Assembly: GCF_963975415.1 (NCBI RefSeq)
Contig: NZ_CAXBGN010000009.1
Span: 1-64,000, forward strand
Direction: 5' to 3'
Source: Kriegella sp963975415
Lineage (GTDB): Bacteria; Bacteroidota; Bacteroidia; Flavobacteriales; Flavobacteriaceae
DNA length: 64,000 nucleotides
Positions 1 to 8,607 of the stretch are shown here, one piece after another (within the stretch, counting starts at the first letter, position 1; each line of letters begins with the position of its first letter). A program made the position numbers and the translations under genes. The notes beneath the pieces are model-generated. The model made no database searches and was not told the origin of the DNA. It worked only from the letters and a program-made list of their open reading frames with translations.

Positions 1-1255
1 GTCCGTAAAAAGAAACTTTTCCAACCCTAAAATATATTCTGCCAACGGCGATCTCTCCAAACGCTGGTACGTCTATTTTTCCTTTCGCGAACCTAAAAGC
101 GGAAAGCTAAAAAGATTGACGCCCTTTTATGGGAATGCAAATAAATATAAGACCAAGGAAGATCGGATGTCCGTTTTGGTCACCTACAGAAAGGTCCTGC
201 TTCGATTATTGAAACAAGGCTACAACCCGTACACCGATAATACCGAACTACATCATAGATTGAATGCCAAGAAGGATGATGCCAGCGATCAGGTCTCGAC
301 AAAGAAGGGTAACAAAAAAACGGGCAATGATGACGACGGGCCAAAAATGACCGTTCGGGAAGCCTTCGATTTCGGACTTGCGCGCAAGGAAAAAATATTG
401 AGCCCGACGACCAAAAGAGGCTATGAAAACAAAATAAAGAATTTTCTAAAATGGCTTGGAACAAACCGTCCGGAAATAACGGACATCACGGAACTTGACA
501 AGAAGGTCGTCACTTCATTTTTAAACGATGTCATCGATAGGACAAGTGCCCGTAACCGAAACAACTTTAGAACGGATCTGAGCAGTATAATTCAAGTATT
601 GGTCGATAACGACATATTGGAGCAAAACTTTATTAAAAAAATACCGACCTTAAAAACCGTTCCGGAGCGGAACAAAACATACACCCAGGAAACCCAACAA
701 AAGATATTCAGCTATTTGGAAGTTACCGACCCCATATTGCTGCTTTATATCAAATTCGTCTCCTATGGTTTTCTACGCCCGATCGAAGTATGCCGGCTCA
801 AGGTGAAGGATATTAAACTAAAGAGTAAAACAGTAGAATTCAAGGCCAAGAACAGCCCGATGAAAACAAAGATCATACCCGAGATATTGTGGAACGATCT
901 ACCCGACCTTCAAAAACTGGATAAAGAATCCGTGTTGTTTACACCGGACAAGATCGGGGGAGAATGGAACACGGAAATTGGCAACCGAAGGGACTATTTT
1001 TCGAAACGTTTTAAAAAAGTCGTCAAAGATCATTTCGATCTGGGTACGGATTATGGCCTGTACAGTTTTAGGCACACGTACATTACCAAAGCTTATAGGT
1101 CTTTATCAAAGAGGTTTTCACCTTTTGAGGCAAAGAGTAGGTTAAAGTTGATTACGGGGCACTCTTCTATGACGGCATTGGAAAAATATTTACGTGATAT
1201 AGATGCCGAACTGCCGGAAGATTATTCAAAAATGTTAGAGAGCGAACATGAATAA
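1..1255 (+). CDS. Tyrosine-type site-specific recombinase/integrase (5' end outside window)
   Basis: Cuts and rejoins DNA through a tyrosine intermediate, probably moving the island that follows. The frame is open from base 2, and residues such as KRWYVYFSF before the first possible internal start match the usual N-terminus of Bacteroidetes integrases, so the gene starts upstream of the window. A SAM-like core-binding region lies in the first half. The catalytic part shows the first Arg in YGFLRPIEVCRL, then YSFRHTYIT (the usual first His of HxxR is Tyr, common in this group), then GHSS and a final Tyr in EKYLRD. The stop overlaps the next gene by 8 bp, implying co-transcription. The family call is secure; the element boundaries are not visible. 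Confidence 0.9.
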   Translation, partial: SVKRNFSNPKIYSANGDLSKRWYVYFSFREPKSGKLKRLTPFYGNANKYKTKEDRMSVLVTYRKVLLRLLKQGYNPYTDNTELHHRLNAKKDDASDQVSTKKGNKKTGNDDDGPKMTVREAFDFGLARKEKILSPTTKRGYENKIKNFLKWLGTNRPEITDITELDKKVVTSFLNDVIDRTSARNRNNFRTDLSSIIQVLVDNDILEQNFIKKIPTLKTVPERNKTYTQETQQKIFSYLEVTDPILLLYIKFVSYGFLRPIEVCRLKVKDIKLKSKTVEFKAKNSPMKTKIIPEILWNDLPDLQKLDKESVLFTPDKIGGEWNTEIGNRRDYFSKRFKKVVKDHFDLGTDYGLYSFRHTYITKAYRSLSKRFSPFEAKSRLKLITGHSSMTALEKYLRDIDAELPEDYSKMLESEHE

Positions 1256-1976
1256 AACCGCATTGGAAAGTTTTTACAACGGCCTGCTCCCAATTTTGTG
1301 GGAAGAATTAGTGTTCTTTATCCCGGACCATATAATGACGGAACAGATTTTGGAAAACTATGAAAAATTTGATTTCCAGAAATTCCGTAACAAGATATTG
1401 GTCGTTGATTATATTGAAGGACCAATCGCTTATGATTCTGAAAGGGACAACAGTAGGGCCATATTGAAGGGTGCTTCGTTAAAAAAGAATATCCATCAAT
1501 TATTAAGCAAGAGGGCCGATTCCGATACAGTGGAGTTCAATTATATGTTGGAGCAATACTATGAACAGGCGGAGTGTTTGTTCTACATAACAAAGTGGCT
1601 ACAGGATAACCTATCCCAGATACTTCCTCTGGAGGATACCGTTAAAGGATTGTTCCGAATGCAGTTGAACTACCATAAGGCCCATTTTGAAACCGTGCTA
1701 AAACACTTTTACCCCAAAAGGGAAGATGTGCCCAAAGGTAATTTCAATTTAGCGGAAATTCTGGAAGCCTCCTTTCCTAAATTATCCGAACAATATGGTA
1801 TCGAGAAAAAGCAATTAACGAAGCCCGACACATTGGTTCGCGAAGAAGTACTTACCGAAAAACCACCTGCTCTTTCCACAAAAGAAAAAGCACTCAAAAA
1901 AGGGAAGAAGGAGCCGATTATTACCGAAAAGGAGGCTGAAACTATTTTATTGAAGCGTATTTTTAATATCGGTTAA
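1248..1976 (+). CDS. Uncharacterised protein co-transcribed with the integrase
   Basis: I do not recognise this 242-aa soluble protein. It has no signal peptide or membrane segment. The first two thirds are mixed hydrophobic/charged with predicted helices, and the C-terminal 60 residues are Lys/Glu-rich (TKEKALKKGKKEP). The start overlaps the integrase stop by 8 bp, so the two are translationally coupled. That position suggests an accessory factor for recombination or element maintenance (for example a directionality or DNA-binding factor), but this is inference from context only. Confidence 0.6.
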   Translation: MNKTALESFYNGLLPILWEELVFFIPDHIMTEQILENYEKFDFQKFRNKILVVDYIEGPIAYDSERDNSRAILKGASLKKNIHQLLSKRADSDTVEFNYMLEQYYEQAECLFYITKWLQDNLSQILPLEDTVKGLFRMQLNYHKAHFETVLKHFYPKREDVPKGNFNLAEILEASFPKLSEQYGIEKKQLTKPDTLVREEVLTEKPPALSTKEKALKKGKKEPIITEKEAETILLKRIFNIG

Positions 1977-1991
1977 GTGGTATAAAAAATA

Positions 1992-2029
1992 AATTATGCG
2001 TAAATTGAACGTTCAGTTTACGCATAATT
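1992..2029. repeat. 38-bp near-perfect palindrome before a start codon
   Basis: The two 19-bp arms meet between 2010 and 2011 and differ at one position pair (2005/2016, a T-G wobble in RNA). The outer arm reads AATTATGCGTAAA and the centre TGAACGTTCA. It lies 16 bp after one stop codon and ends one base before the ATG at 2030. It could be a dimeric protein operator, a recombinase or replication site, or an RNA hairpin controlling the next gene. No T-run follows, so a simple terminator is less likely. Confidence 0.85.
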
Positions 2030-2461
2030 ATGAAAAAAACGGAGAATTGCGCCTATTGTGGTGAAGATTACGTCCCAAAACGAAGAGGGGCCCAACTATT
2101 TTGCAGTAACTCGTGCCGTAGCCTTAATTGGAGGAACAAGAAACGGATCGGGGAACCGAAAAGAGAAATCGCGATACCTAAAAACGAGGTCTTACCGGAA
2201 ACCCAAAAGGCATCTATGCCTGAGAAAATATCCTTTGCCGGAGTTGGAAATGCGGCGGCAGGAGTAGCGGCCGTCGAAATTGCAAAAACCATGTTTACCC
2301 CTGCCGAAAATAAATCTGCAACAAAAAAGGATATCCAGGAACTCAAGGCATTATTGATCAAATCCCGTTATTTATTGATAAAAAATCTTAGAAGGGATTC
2401 GAGCGGGCGAAAGCCCTATTATGATGTTCAAACGGGAAATGTGGTGTATTTGCAAGCATAA
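2030..2461 (+). CDS. Small zinc-finger protein of unknown role
   Basis: A 143-aa protein with an N-terminal zinc-binding module: Cys7 and Cys10 (CAYCGE), then Cys25 and Cys29 (FCSNSC), followed by the basic stretch RSLNWRNKKR. This resembles short DNA- or RNA-binding zinc ribbons. The middle is Ala-rich (GNAAAGVAAVEIAK), and the C-terminal part is a charged helix followed by a short strand-rich tail. The ATG is directly abutted by a long palindrome, leaving no room for a normal ribosome binding site, so translation may be leader-controlled. It follows the integrase pair and may be part of the same mobile module. Function unknown. Confidence 0.6.
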   Translation: MKKTENCAYCGEDYVPKRRGAQLFCSNSCRSLNWRNKKRIGEPKREIAIPKNEVLPETQKASMPEKISFAGVGNAAAGVAAVEIAKTMFTPAENKSATKKDIQELKALLIKSRYLLIKNLRRDSSGRKPYYDVQTGNVVYLQA

Positions 2462-2538
2462 ATAGCTTTCAGATTAACCACTTTAACTACTTATAAATTT
2501 ATTAACCTCAGCCCCGTCGTATATAGCAACAGGTTTAG

Positions 2539-3972
2539 TCATTGGTGAATTTGTTTTAAGATATACCTGCTATTTAACCAGTACGATTTTTTTTTCTCCA
2601 TGGTTCCCTGTGGTGTCCGCATCAAATCCTTGGCATTAACTCCTTTTGGTCTTACATGAAAAATATTATGGTCCTTCAGTTTCCAAAACTGATTATAAAT
2701 ACCTTTCTGAATCTTTTTCTTTGTATCACCCCAAAATTCTTCAGCTACAACTAAGTCGGAATAAGGAATCGTCCAAAATTTGACCTTAAATAATCGAGAA
2801 ACCTGATGTTTATCTTTTTTAAATACTACAAAGAAAAATCTCTTTGTTAAAGTAGCGTATAAATAAGAATCCTCCCATTCCTCTTCAATTATTTCAAGAA
2901 ATTTAATTTGAGCAAACGACATGCTCTCTTTAAGAGTTCCCCTTTCTTCCAATTTTATGGTTTTTAGTTCGATTTCGGCTTTTTCAAATTCTTCAATCTT
3001 TTGTTTCGAAACACCCAAAATGGCCCTCGCGAAAACATAATTCTTGTTCTTCGCTTTAAGATTCACATCGAGATTGAATGAATCGACGATTTCCCTCTCG
3101 GAATAGCCATAGTATTTTTCAAACTTCTCAAGAATAACATCCTCGAAAGTTTGACCTTCTCGATATTCCGAAACGTTCTTTATTACTGGTTCATGGCCAT
3201 CTGTAAGAACTGGTAGATCTCCACAATCACCTTCCAGTAAATCATGTTGACTTTCTAAAACCTTATTATAGGCTGCGTTTATATCGGGCAGTTCAAAATC
3301 ACCTTCAAAACTTCGTTCTACAATAAAGTTTAAATACTTCGATTTAAGTGAAAACGCCCTTTGTTGAGCCAGTTTCTCAGAAAATGGTTGTTTTCTTTTC
3401 GATTTCTCAGCTGTTGAACCTTTGGTACAGGCTCCAAGGTATAAAGTATCACCCTCAGATATTTCGTGAGCTTTCCCTGCTTTGATTTTTGCAACTATCG
3501 TTTTCCAATCATCAATTATTATCTTCAAATCAGTTATTGGAAAACGCCAAAGGCGAACAATTTTAAATATATAATCAATATCCAATTTCTCTCTTTCGTG
3601 CAAATAAAATATCAAAAGAAGCAGTTTGTTTTTCTTCCAGAAACTACTGTTTACAAAAGATAGTTTATATTCCTCTTCATAGTTGATGATATTGAAAACC
3701 AATCTCTCTTTTGAGACAAGACCTTTGGAAATTCTCTTTAATGGTGTAGTTTTTAGTTCAAGTCCAGCTTGGATAAAGTCAGGCTCTGCATTGGAATTTG
3801 GTTTGTAATTAAAATATAGTTCTTCAAGAAGCTGGCCTAGCTTTCCTTTACCCGAATAGTTGTTTTGAAGGTCATCACCAAAAAGTTGTCGTAGCGTTCT
3901 ATTCTCTAGATGCTTTGCATAAGCTCTTATAGAAATCGGATCGTTAGGATTATATGGCAAATTATTGGACAA
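2539..3972 (-). CDS. Type II restriction endonuclease, Sau3AI/MutH family
   Basis: Predicted to cut DNA at GATC, by family. Length (477 aa) equals that of Sau3AI. Several blocks match the family as I know it: AGLELKTTPLK with catalytic Asp65 and Glu72-x-Lys74 (PD-(D/E)xK type, MutH fold), SKERLVFNIINYE, GKAHEISEGDTLYLGACTKG, QQRAFSLKSKYLNFI, and near the C-terminus FHVRP and SYWLNSRYILKQI. The C-terminal half is the second, non-catalytic MutH-like DNA-binding domain. Its start overlaps the end of the upstream methyltransferase gene by 11 bp, giving one operon in which the methylase is made first. All catalytic residues appear intact, so I expect an active enzyme. Confidence 0.9.
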   Translation of the reverse strand: MSNNLPYNPNDPISIRAYAKHLENRTLRQLFGDDLQNNYSGKGKLGQLLEELYFNYKPNSNAEPDFIQAGLELKTTPLKRISKGLVSKERLVFNIINYEEEYKLSFVNSSFWKKNKLLLLIFYLHEREKLDIDYIFKIVRLWRFPITDLKIIIDDWKTIVAKIKAGKAHEISEGDTLYLGACTKGSTAEKSKRKQPFSEKLAQQRAFSLKSKYLNFIVERSFEGDFELPDINAAYNKVLESQHDLLEGDCGDLPVLTDGHEPVIKNVSEYREGQTFEDVILEKFEKYYGYSEREIVDSFNLDVNLKAKNKNYVFARAILGVSKQKIEEFEKAEIELKTIKLEERGTLKESMSFAQIKFLEIIEEEWEDSYLYATLTKRFFFVVFKKDKHQVSRLFKVKFWTIPYSDLVVAEEFWGDTKKKIQKGIYNQFWKLKDHNIFHVRPKGVNAKDLMRTPQGTMEKKKSYWLNSRYILKQIHQ

Positions 3973-5248
3973 GCTCTTCTACTGGTAAACTAATTTGATC
4001 ATATAACTCGTTTCCTACTCTTTGGACAACCTCCACTACTAGCGCGTTTCCCATAAAAAATGCCCTTTTTGTATCCGTGATTTCAGGATGCTCGGTGTGA
4101 TTGTCCGGAAACGTATTTAGTCTTTCTAATTCTAATGGTGTTAGTCTTCTTAGTCTTCCGTTTTGTTTCACAACATGTTTAAACCTTGAAGGCGATTTAC
4201 CTCCTTCACCAGTAATAATTGTGCGAGATGCATTATTTAAGGCGTCGGGGAAGATCATACTACCCTCCGTATAATTATAGTAGTAATTTTGTGCCTTATT
4301 AAATCGCGGTTCGTTCTTTGAACCTTTAAGGTATTTCCAACCCTTTTCCTTTTCTACATCCTCTTTTGAAATAAAAAACTCACTCGGAACATGCTCAAAA
4401 TCGACAAGTACATCCCCCAAGGTCTTAAAAGGCCCGTTATAGAATGGATATACTTTGGTCGTATGATATCTACCGTCGATCATTAACCCACAATTCTGAA
4501 ATGGACTCAGCTTTTCATTCAAATTAAATTCGCTTGAAACTTTGATTAAATCCTTTCCTATTTCCCCAGTGATAATTTTTTCCGTCAATTCCCTAATAGG
4601 AAAAGATTTAGCAAACACACCGTCGGAATCTAACCAATCCTCTTTAGAATCAATTTTTTTTAACCTTCTATAAATCTCTGTACTATGGTGGTATGCTGTA
4701 AAAAATATTCTTCTTCTTCTTTGCGGCATACCGTATTCGGCAGCATTGATTACCCGCCATTCTACTGCGTACCCAAGATTATTTAAAGATGCCAGCATAA
4801 CTGCAAAATCCCTTCCCCTCTGTTTTGAAGGAGACTTCAGCAATCTATCTACATTTTCTAACAATAAATATTTAGGCTTGATTTCTTTCCTTCTAAGAAT
4901 GGCCTCTATACTCCACCATAGAACGCCTTTCTTTCCAATTAGACCCTTCGAATTTTGCAGGGTTGTAGCAACGGAATAGTCTTGACACGGGAATCCCCCG
5001 ACCAATAAATCATGATCTGGAATAATTTCAAAGCTATTCTCAATTACGTTTTCAATGTTTTCTCCGCTATGATTCGAATTTGGCCAACGCTCATTGTATA
5101 TCATATTTGCATGTTGAGTTTTGGTACTCGGTTCCCATTGATTGCTCCAAATGACTTCAAACTTTGAATCTTCATTTTTTGGATAACCTTCGAGACCTAT
5201 TCTAAACCCACCAACTCCTGCAAAGAGCTCTACAACTTTAATTGGCAT
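3962..5248 (-). CDS. DNA (cytosine-5) methyltransferase of the Sau3AI-like system
   Basis: Methylates cytosine, presumably within GATC, to protect host DNA from the partner endonuclease. The 428-aa protein shows the ordered C5-methylase motifs: I (ELFAGVGGF, residues 7-15), IV with catalytic Cys88 (GGFPCQDYS), VI (ENV at 131-133), VIII (QRRRRIFF), then the target-recognition region, and IX/X near the end (RLRRLTPLELERLNTFP; GNALVVEVVQRV). It is the first gene of a two-gene operon and overlaps the nuclease gene. GATC specificity is inferred from the partner, not from the methylase itself. Confidence 0.93.
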   Translation of the reverse strand: MPIKVVELFAGVGGFRIGLEGYPKNEDSKFEVIWSNQWEPSTKTQHANMIYNERWPNSNHSGENIENVIENSFEIIPDHDLLVGGFPCQDYSVATTLQNSKGLIGKKGVLWWSIEAILRRKEIKPKYLLLENVDRLLKSPSKQRGRDFAVMLASLNNLGYAVEWRVINAAEYGMPQRRRRIFFTAYHHSTEIYRRLKKIDSKEDWLDSDGVFAKSFPIRELTEKIITGEIGKDLIKVSSEFNLNEKLSPFQNCGLMIDGRYHTTKVYPFYNGPFKTLGDVLVDFEHVPSEFFISKEDVEKEKGWKYLKGSKNEPRFNKAQNYYYNYTEGSMIFPDALNNASRTIITGEGGKSPSRFKHVVKQNGRLRRLTPLELERLNTFPDNHTEHPEITDTKRAFFMGNALVVEVVQRVGNELYDQISLPVEELVQ

Positions 5249-5558
5249 AACTTTAATTTCTTGTTATAAATAATCTTAGGCTCCTAAAATATCTGTTTCA
5301 GTCGTCATTTCCGATACTTAGCAAAATTTTAAATACAAAATTTTTCAACAAAACTACACGAAATGCTGTTTGGCCTTATTTTACTCTTATTGCGGCAATA
5401 GCAACATCAATAATCCGTTATTCATTAGTCTAGATTAATTCACTTAAAGATTTTTAATATTACGTCAATATAAAAAGCACTGAAAAACCATAATAAATCT
5501 TAGAGATGGAAACTCAAGAAATCAAGTATTGTAGTCCTCTCGTCAAATTTTAACACGT
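5249..5558. other. Divergent intergenic region (restriction-modification operon / nuclease gene)
   Basis: 310 bp, strongly AT-rich, between two divergently transcribed defence genes. It should carry both promoters. I see no clean TAnnTTTG box, no control-box palindrome (C-box) of the type used by many restriction systems, and no small regulator gene. Confidence 0.5.
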
Positions 5559-6137
5559 ATGCCTCACAATTGCATAGAATGCGGGAATATAATATCAAAT
5601 GGAGTTTATGACTATTCTTTTGATAATTTCGGAATTGCATTATGCATGCCGCACCAAAAAGGTAAGCAAAAAAAAATTGAGACTAAAGATGAGAACGTTT
5701 CTGACCTATTAAGAGCGACAGCGGAAGCTTTGCGCTTAAAGACCGGTTTATCCGATAAGGGATGGAAAGTTGCGCACGAAGACAAAGATGAACATAAACA
5801 TGTTGACCTAGCTATTCATAAAGCAAAAATTGTAATAGAGGTTGATGGAACCCACCATAATAGAAATTCCAAACAAGCAATAAGTGACATTAAAAGAACT
5901 TTTCACGATTTTGTGCAAAAGGATGTTATCACCTTGAGGGTCCCAAACTCAGTATTGAATGATAATGAAACCATTGAAGAGGCAGTTACCGTTCTCGATA
6001 ATCTACTAAGGGAAAGGGTTAATAAATTGGAAAATGAGGCGGAGAGGGAGAAATATGCTTTTATCGGTCGGATTACATCTTACGTGATTTACATTCTGTT
6101 CGCATATCAACTACTCTCTCATTTTGATTTTCTATAA
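5559..6137 (+). CDS. Zinc-finger plus DUF559/Vsr-like nuclease with C-terminal membrane segment
   Basis: A 192-aa protein in three parts. Residues 5-32 carry a Cys5-x2-Cys8 ... Cys29-x2-His32 zinc finger. Residues about 45-155 look like a PD-(D/E)xK nuclease of the DUF559/Vsr type: Asp83 in HVDLAIHKAK followed by Glu94-Val-Asp96 in IVIEVDGTHH. Residues about 165-192 are hydrophobic (SYVIYILFAYQLLSHF) and look like one membrane helix. It is divergent from the methylase/endonuclease pair. Vsr-type nucleases often accompany cytosine methylases to repair deamination, but this one is not a canonical Vsr and the membrane tail is unusual. It may be an accessory defence nuclease. Activity is inferred. 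Confidence 0.6.
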   Translation: MPHNCIECGNIISNGVYDYSFDNFGIALCMPHQKGKQKKIETKDENVSDLLRATAEALRLKTGLSDKGWKVAHEDKDEHKHVDLAIHKAKIVIEVDGTHHNRNSKQAISDIKRTFHDFVQKDVITLRVPNSVLNDNETIEEAVTVLDNLLRERVNKLENEAEREKYAFIGRITSYVIYILFAYQLLSHFDFL

Positions 6138-6200
6138 TTTTGAAACATAAATTTTTAGAGCTTTTTAATTTAACCTCTGTACGAAAAGGGGTAAGTCTTT

Positions 6201-6219
6201 ATTTTTAGGGAAGGCTACA
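6201..6219 (+). repeat. 19-bp repeat, left copy
   Basis: ATTTTTAGGGAAGGCTACA occurs here on the plus strand and twice on the minus strand at 9757-9775 and 9775-9793. The copies therefore bound the 3.6-kb stretch with the HEPN-like gene and the transposase fragments in inverted orientation. Confidence 0.85.
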
Positions 6220-6252
6220 AATTAGCTTTTCGCATCTAGCCCAATAATAAAA

Positions 6253-6271
6253 AAGCCTCTTATAGAGGCTT
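6253..6271 (-). terminator. Rho-independent terminator of the HEPN-like gene
   Basis: Perfect 8-bp stem AAGCCTCT / AGAGGCTT with a 3-nt loop. Read on the minus strand it is followed by a run of T (complement of 6246-6252). It lies 52 bp after the stop of the minus-strand gene ending at 6323. Confidence 0.8.
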
Positions 6272-6321
6272 GAATGGATTCATTTTTTGCTGAATCAAGG
6301 GCTTGTGCAACGGTTACTATT

Positions 6322-6329
6322 GTTAGGCA
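6322..6329. repeat. GTTAGGCA, left member of a flanking inverted pair
   Basis: Together with TGCCTAAC at 7961-7968 this brackets the HEPN-like gene. On the coding (minus) strand it reads GCCTAAC and contains the gene's stop codon TAA, as in many integron gene cassettes where the attC site begins at the stop. Confidence 0.5.
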
Positions 6330-7942
6330 CTTTTAACCTTCGGGCCATAAATATTGAAGTCAAACGCTCTATATGCTTTTCGAATATTGGTGTGAGCATT
6401 TTTAAATTTTTCATCATTTAAAATAACGGATAAAATTGGAAAATCTTCAATTTCAGGCATAATTGTGGTCAACTTGGCTATCCAATATCTTATACTATTT
6501 TCTTCAACATCATCATCTTTAATCAATTTTTCTAATATCGGTCCTACTGAAATGCTTTCCTCGAATAGGTCATTAAGAAAAGGAATATAACTGTCGGTCA
6601 AACCATTAAGACCATTTTTTTGATATAATTTTTCAAATTTTTCAAGTTGAGAATTTAGATTGTTTATGTCTTTTAGAATTTTTTGTATGAAAATAGAATC
6701 AGTACTTATGGACTCATCTTTTTCTATTGCTTCAATTCCTCCTAACACTAACGTTGTATTCTTTTTAAGTGAACTGTTTCCAAATTTTGTTGCTTTCTTT
6801 AAACAAGATTTAAGTTGGCCCATGTCATCAGTTTTTCTAATCATGAACCAATAAGGTGCATTAGTGTTACTTTTAGGAATATTTATGGCCTCGATGATGA
6901 ATGGCCACGACTGATGAGCCGTAAATTTTTTGTCCTCATCGAGAATTTTCAGATCATTTAAATCATAAGAAAAGGCATTATATATTGATTCCTTTGGAGG
7001 GAGGTCTAATTGATTATTATTCAATCGACCGTTAGCGTTCGCTATGTCTGCGTAGAACTGGTCTCTAATTTGAGTAAACTCCGTTTTTAAAAACTGTGCG
7101 GAAATTGGAATTGCTCCATCAACATCTCTACCTACGATCTTCACATTTAAACTCTCGGTCCCATCGGTCACTTTTTTTAACGCAACAGGATTTGCATTTT
7201 CCAAGGCATTTATTAGATAAACTATATCTGTTTTTTTAGGAGCGACTTTTATTTTCTCGAACTTAGATATCCATTCGGGCATATCTTTAGGAATCTCTGG
7301 TAATATTAGAAACAGAGATGATAGGATTGATTTTTGCTCTACTAGTTTTTCGCTATTGTTAAAACGTTTATATAAATCCTCTATCACGACTTGAGTATCA
7401 ATTTTAATACCGACTAGTTCAGGAATTTTGGATAAGTAAGGTTTATAGTTATTAGATTCTGCAATTAAGTTTAAAAATTTGCTCACGCTTTGGAATAAAG
7501 AGGCGACTAAATCGTAGTTCATTCCGTAACCATTATGTAATCCATTAGCTCGACTAATGATAATTAGCTGAAACCTATTTGTTAAATTAAGTATGCTATT
7601 TATATGATCTGAAGAATTTGATACTCCGTTTGACAAAAACAAAATATTCGAGGAAGACTGTTTAAGCAAAAATCTAAAATCACTTAAAATTTCGGATGCA
7701 GTTTTATATTTGGCGTTCTTATAATCCCTATAAATTGACTTTTTGCCTAGTGCTTGAATCAAAACAGAACTCATGGCCAATTCTATAGCGCTACCAATCA
7801 GACCAATTTCTGGTGAATAGCGAACATGTTCCATTTTTAATTGATCTCTTCTAAAAGCACAAATCCCAATTTGGGCTAATCCAAGAAACTCAATACTGGC
7901 TTCAATTAATCTTACGGTATCATTTTTTAGTAATCTTGGCAT
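6323..7942 (-). CDS. Candidate defence protein with an HEPN-like motif
   Basis: I do not recognise the family by name. The 539-aa protein is soluble, without signal peptide. Residues about 40-140 are helical and include SPEIGLIGSAIELAMSSVLI and then RANGLHNGYG, in which Arg131 and His136 form an R-x4-H motif. That pattern in a helical domain is the hallmark of HEPN ribonucleases found in toxins and abortive-infection proteins. The remaining 400 residues are mixed and carry no motif I can name. It sits alone on the minus strand with its own terminator, beside a restriction system and transposon debris, a typical defence-island setting. RNase activity is a hypothesis; the R-x4-H match could be chance. 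Confidence 0.5.
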   Translation of the reverse strand: MPRLLKNDTVRLIEASIEFLGLAQIGICAFRRDQLKMEHVRYSPEIGLIGSAIELAMSSVLIQALGKKSIYRDYKNAKYKTASEILSDFRFLLKQSSSNILFLSNGVSNSSDHINSILNLTNRFQLIIISRANGLHNGYGMNYDLVASLFQSVSKFLNLIAESNNYKPYLSKIPELVGIKIDTQVVIEDLYKRFNNSEKLVEQKSILSSLFLILPEIPKDMPEWISKFEKIKVAPKKTDIVYLINALENANPVALKKVTDGTESLNVKIVGRDVDGAIPISAQFLKTEFTQIRDQFYADIANANGRLNNNQLDLPPKESIYNAFSYDLNDLKILDEDKKFTAHQSWPFIIEAINIPKSNTNAPYWFMIRKTDDMGQLKSCLKKATKFGNSSLKKNTTLVLGGIEAIEKDESISTDSIFIQKILKDINNLNSQLEKFEKLYQKNGLNGLTDSYIPFLNDLFEESISVGPILEKLIKDDDVEENSIRYWIAKLTTIMPEIEDFPILSVILNDEKFKNAHTNIRKAYRAFDFNIYGPKVKSA

Positions 7943-7960
7943 TGATGTGCTGGTTAATTA

Positions 7961-7968
7961 TGCCTAAC
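7961..7968. repeat. TGCCTAAC, right member of a flanking inverted pair
   Basis: On the minus strand this reads GTTAGGCA and lies 18 bp before the ATG of the HEPN-like gene, the spacing and sequence expected at the start of an integron cassette. A small palindrome TCTGCGCAGA lies just upstream on that strand. Confidence 0.45.
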
Positions 7969-8021
7969 GGGAGTCTGCGCAGAAACCCCATTAAGGTCAA
8001 ATTTAAGTGATCCGTTTTGAT

Positions 8022-8495
8022 TTACATGAATGTGCAAGGGGTTTTACGACCGTTTTCTTGGCGGTACAAAAAATTGTCCCAAAATAGAAAGTCCCCCAAA
8101 ATGGCGGAAATTGCCCCGAATAAGCGGGATGGTTCAAGTCCAAGCGTTTTCAGCTTGTTTTTCAGCTCTTTCGGATCAAGGATGGACGTAAGTCTTGTCA
8201 GGTTGTAACAGATCATGATCAGGTTTACCTCGGAGAGCACATTTTGTTTTCCTTTCATAAGGGTATGGGCAAAGCCCCATTGCCTTTTGATCGTTCCGAA
8301 CTGGTGCTCGGTGATCTGTTGCCTAAGCCTATAATATTCCGGGTTTTCCCCGACCCTTTTTTGGTTTTCCTCCAGGGCCTCTTGATATATGGAGCGTTCG
8401 ATGAACCGTCCGTTTTTATTTACGGTACACAGGTTTCTTACTGGAAAGGACGGACATAGTATACCACCCCCATCGGAATAAAGTGGGCATAGCAA
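8022..8495 (-). pseudogene. C-terminal remnant of an IS1182-family transposase
   Basis: The frame encodes the C-terminal region of an IS1182-type DDE transposase: a cysteine patch (CPSFPVRNLC), then ERSIYQEALEENQKRV, YYRLRQQITEHQFGTIKRQWG and ALMICYNL-like final helices (actual: NLIMICYNLTR). The E-H-Q-F-G-T-I-K block holds the last catalytic Glu. All N-terminal catalytic residues are missing and nothing upstream (8496-8580) continues the reading frame, so the element is dead. The first 10-15 codons before the cysteine patch are probably not original. Confidence 0.8.
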
Positions 8496-8581
8496 TATTT
8501 ATTGCAAACCCTTTTATAACATAACCTTAAACGATTTTTTAAGTGGTTCAAAAAAATCCGTTTTCAGTGGTTCACTTTAAC

Positions 8582-8602
8582 GGTTCTTCGTCATATTTGG
8601 GG
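8582..8602. repeat. Probable terminal inverted repeat of the ISL3-type remnant
   Basis: GGTTCTTCGTCATATTTGGG lies directly after the 3' end of the ISL3-type transposase and resembles the GGxxCTTC ends of that family. No matching copy was found at the other side, where the element is cut. Confidence 0.45.
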
Positions 8603-8607
8603 ACGCA

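Noticed and set aside
2058..2361. Two overlapping frames within the zinc-finger gene
   Set aside because: The zinc-finger frame has the clear Cys motif; the others are shadows.
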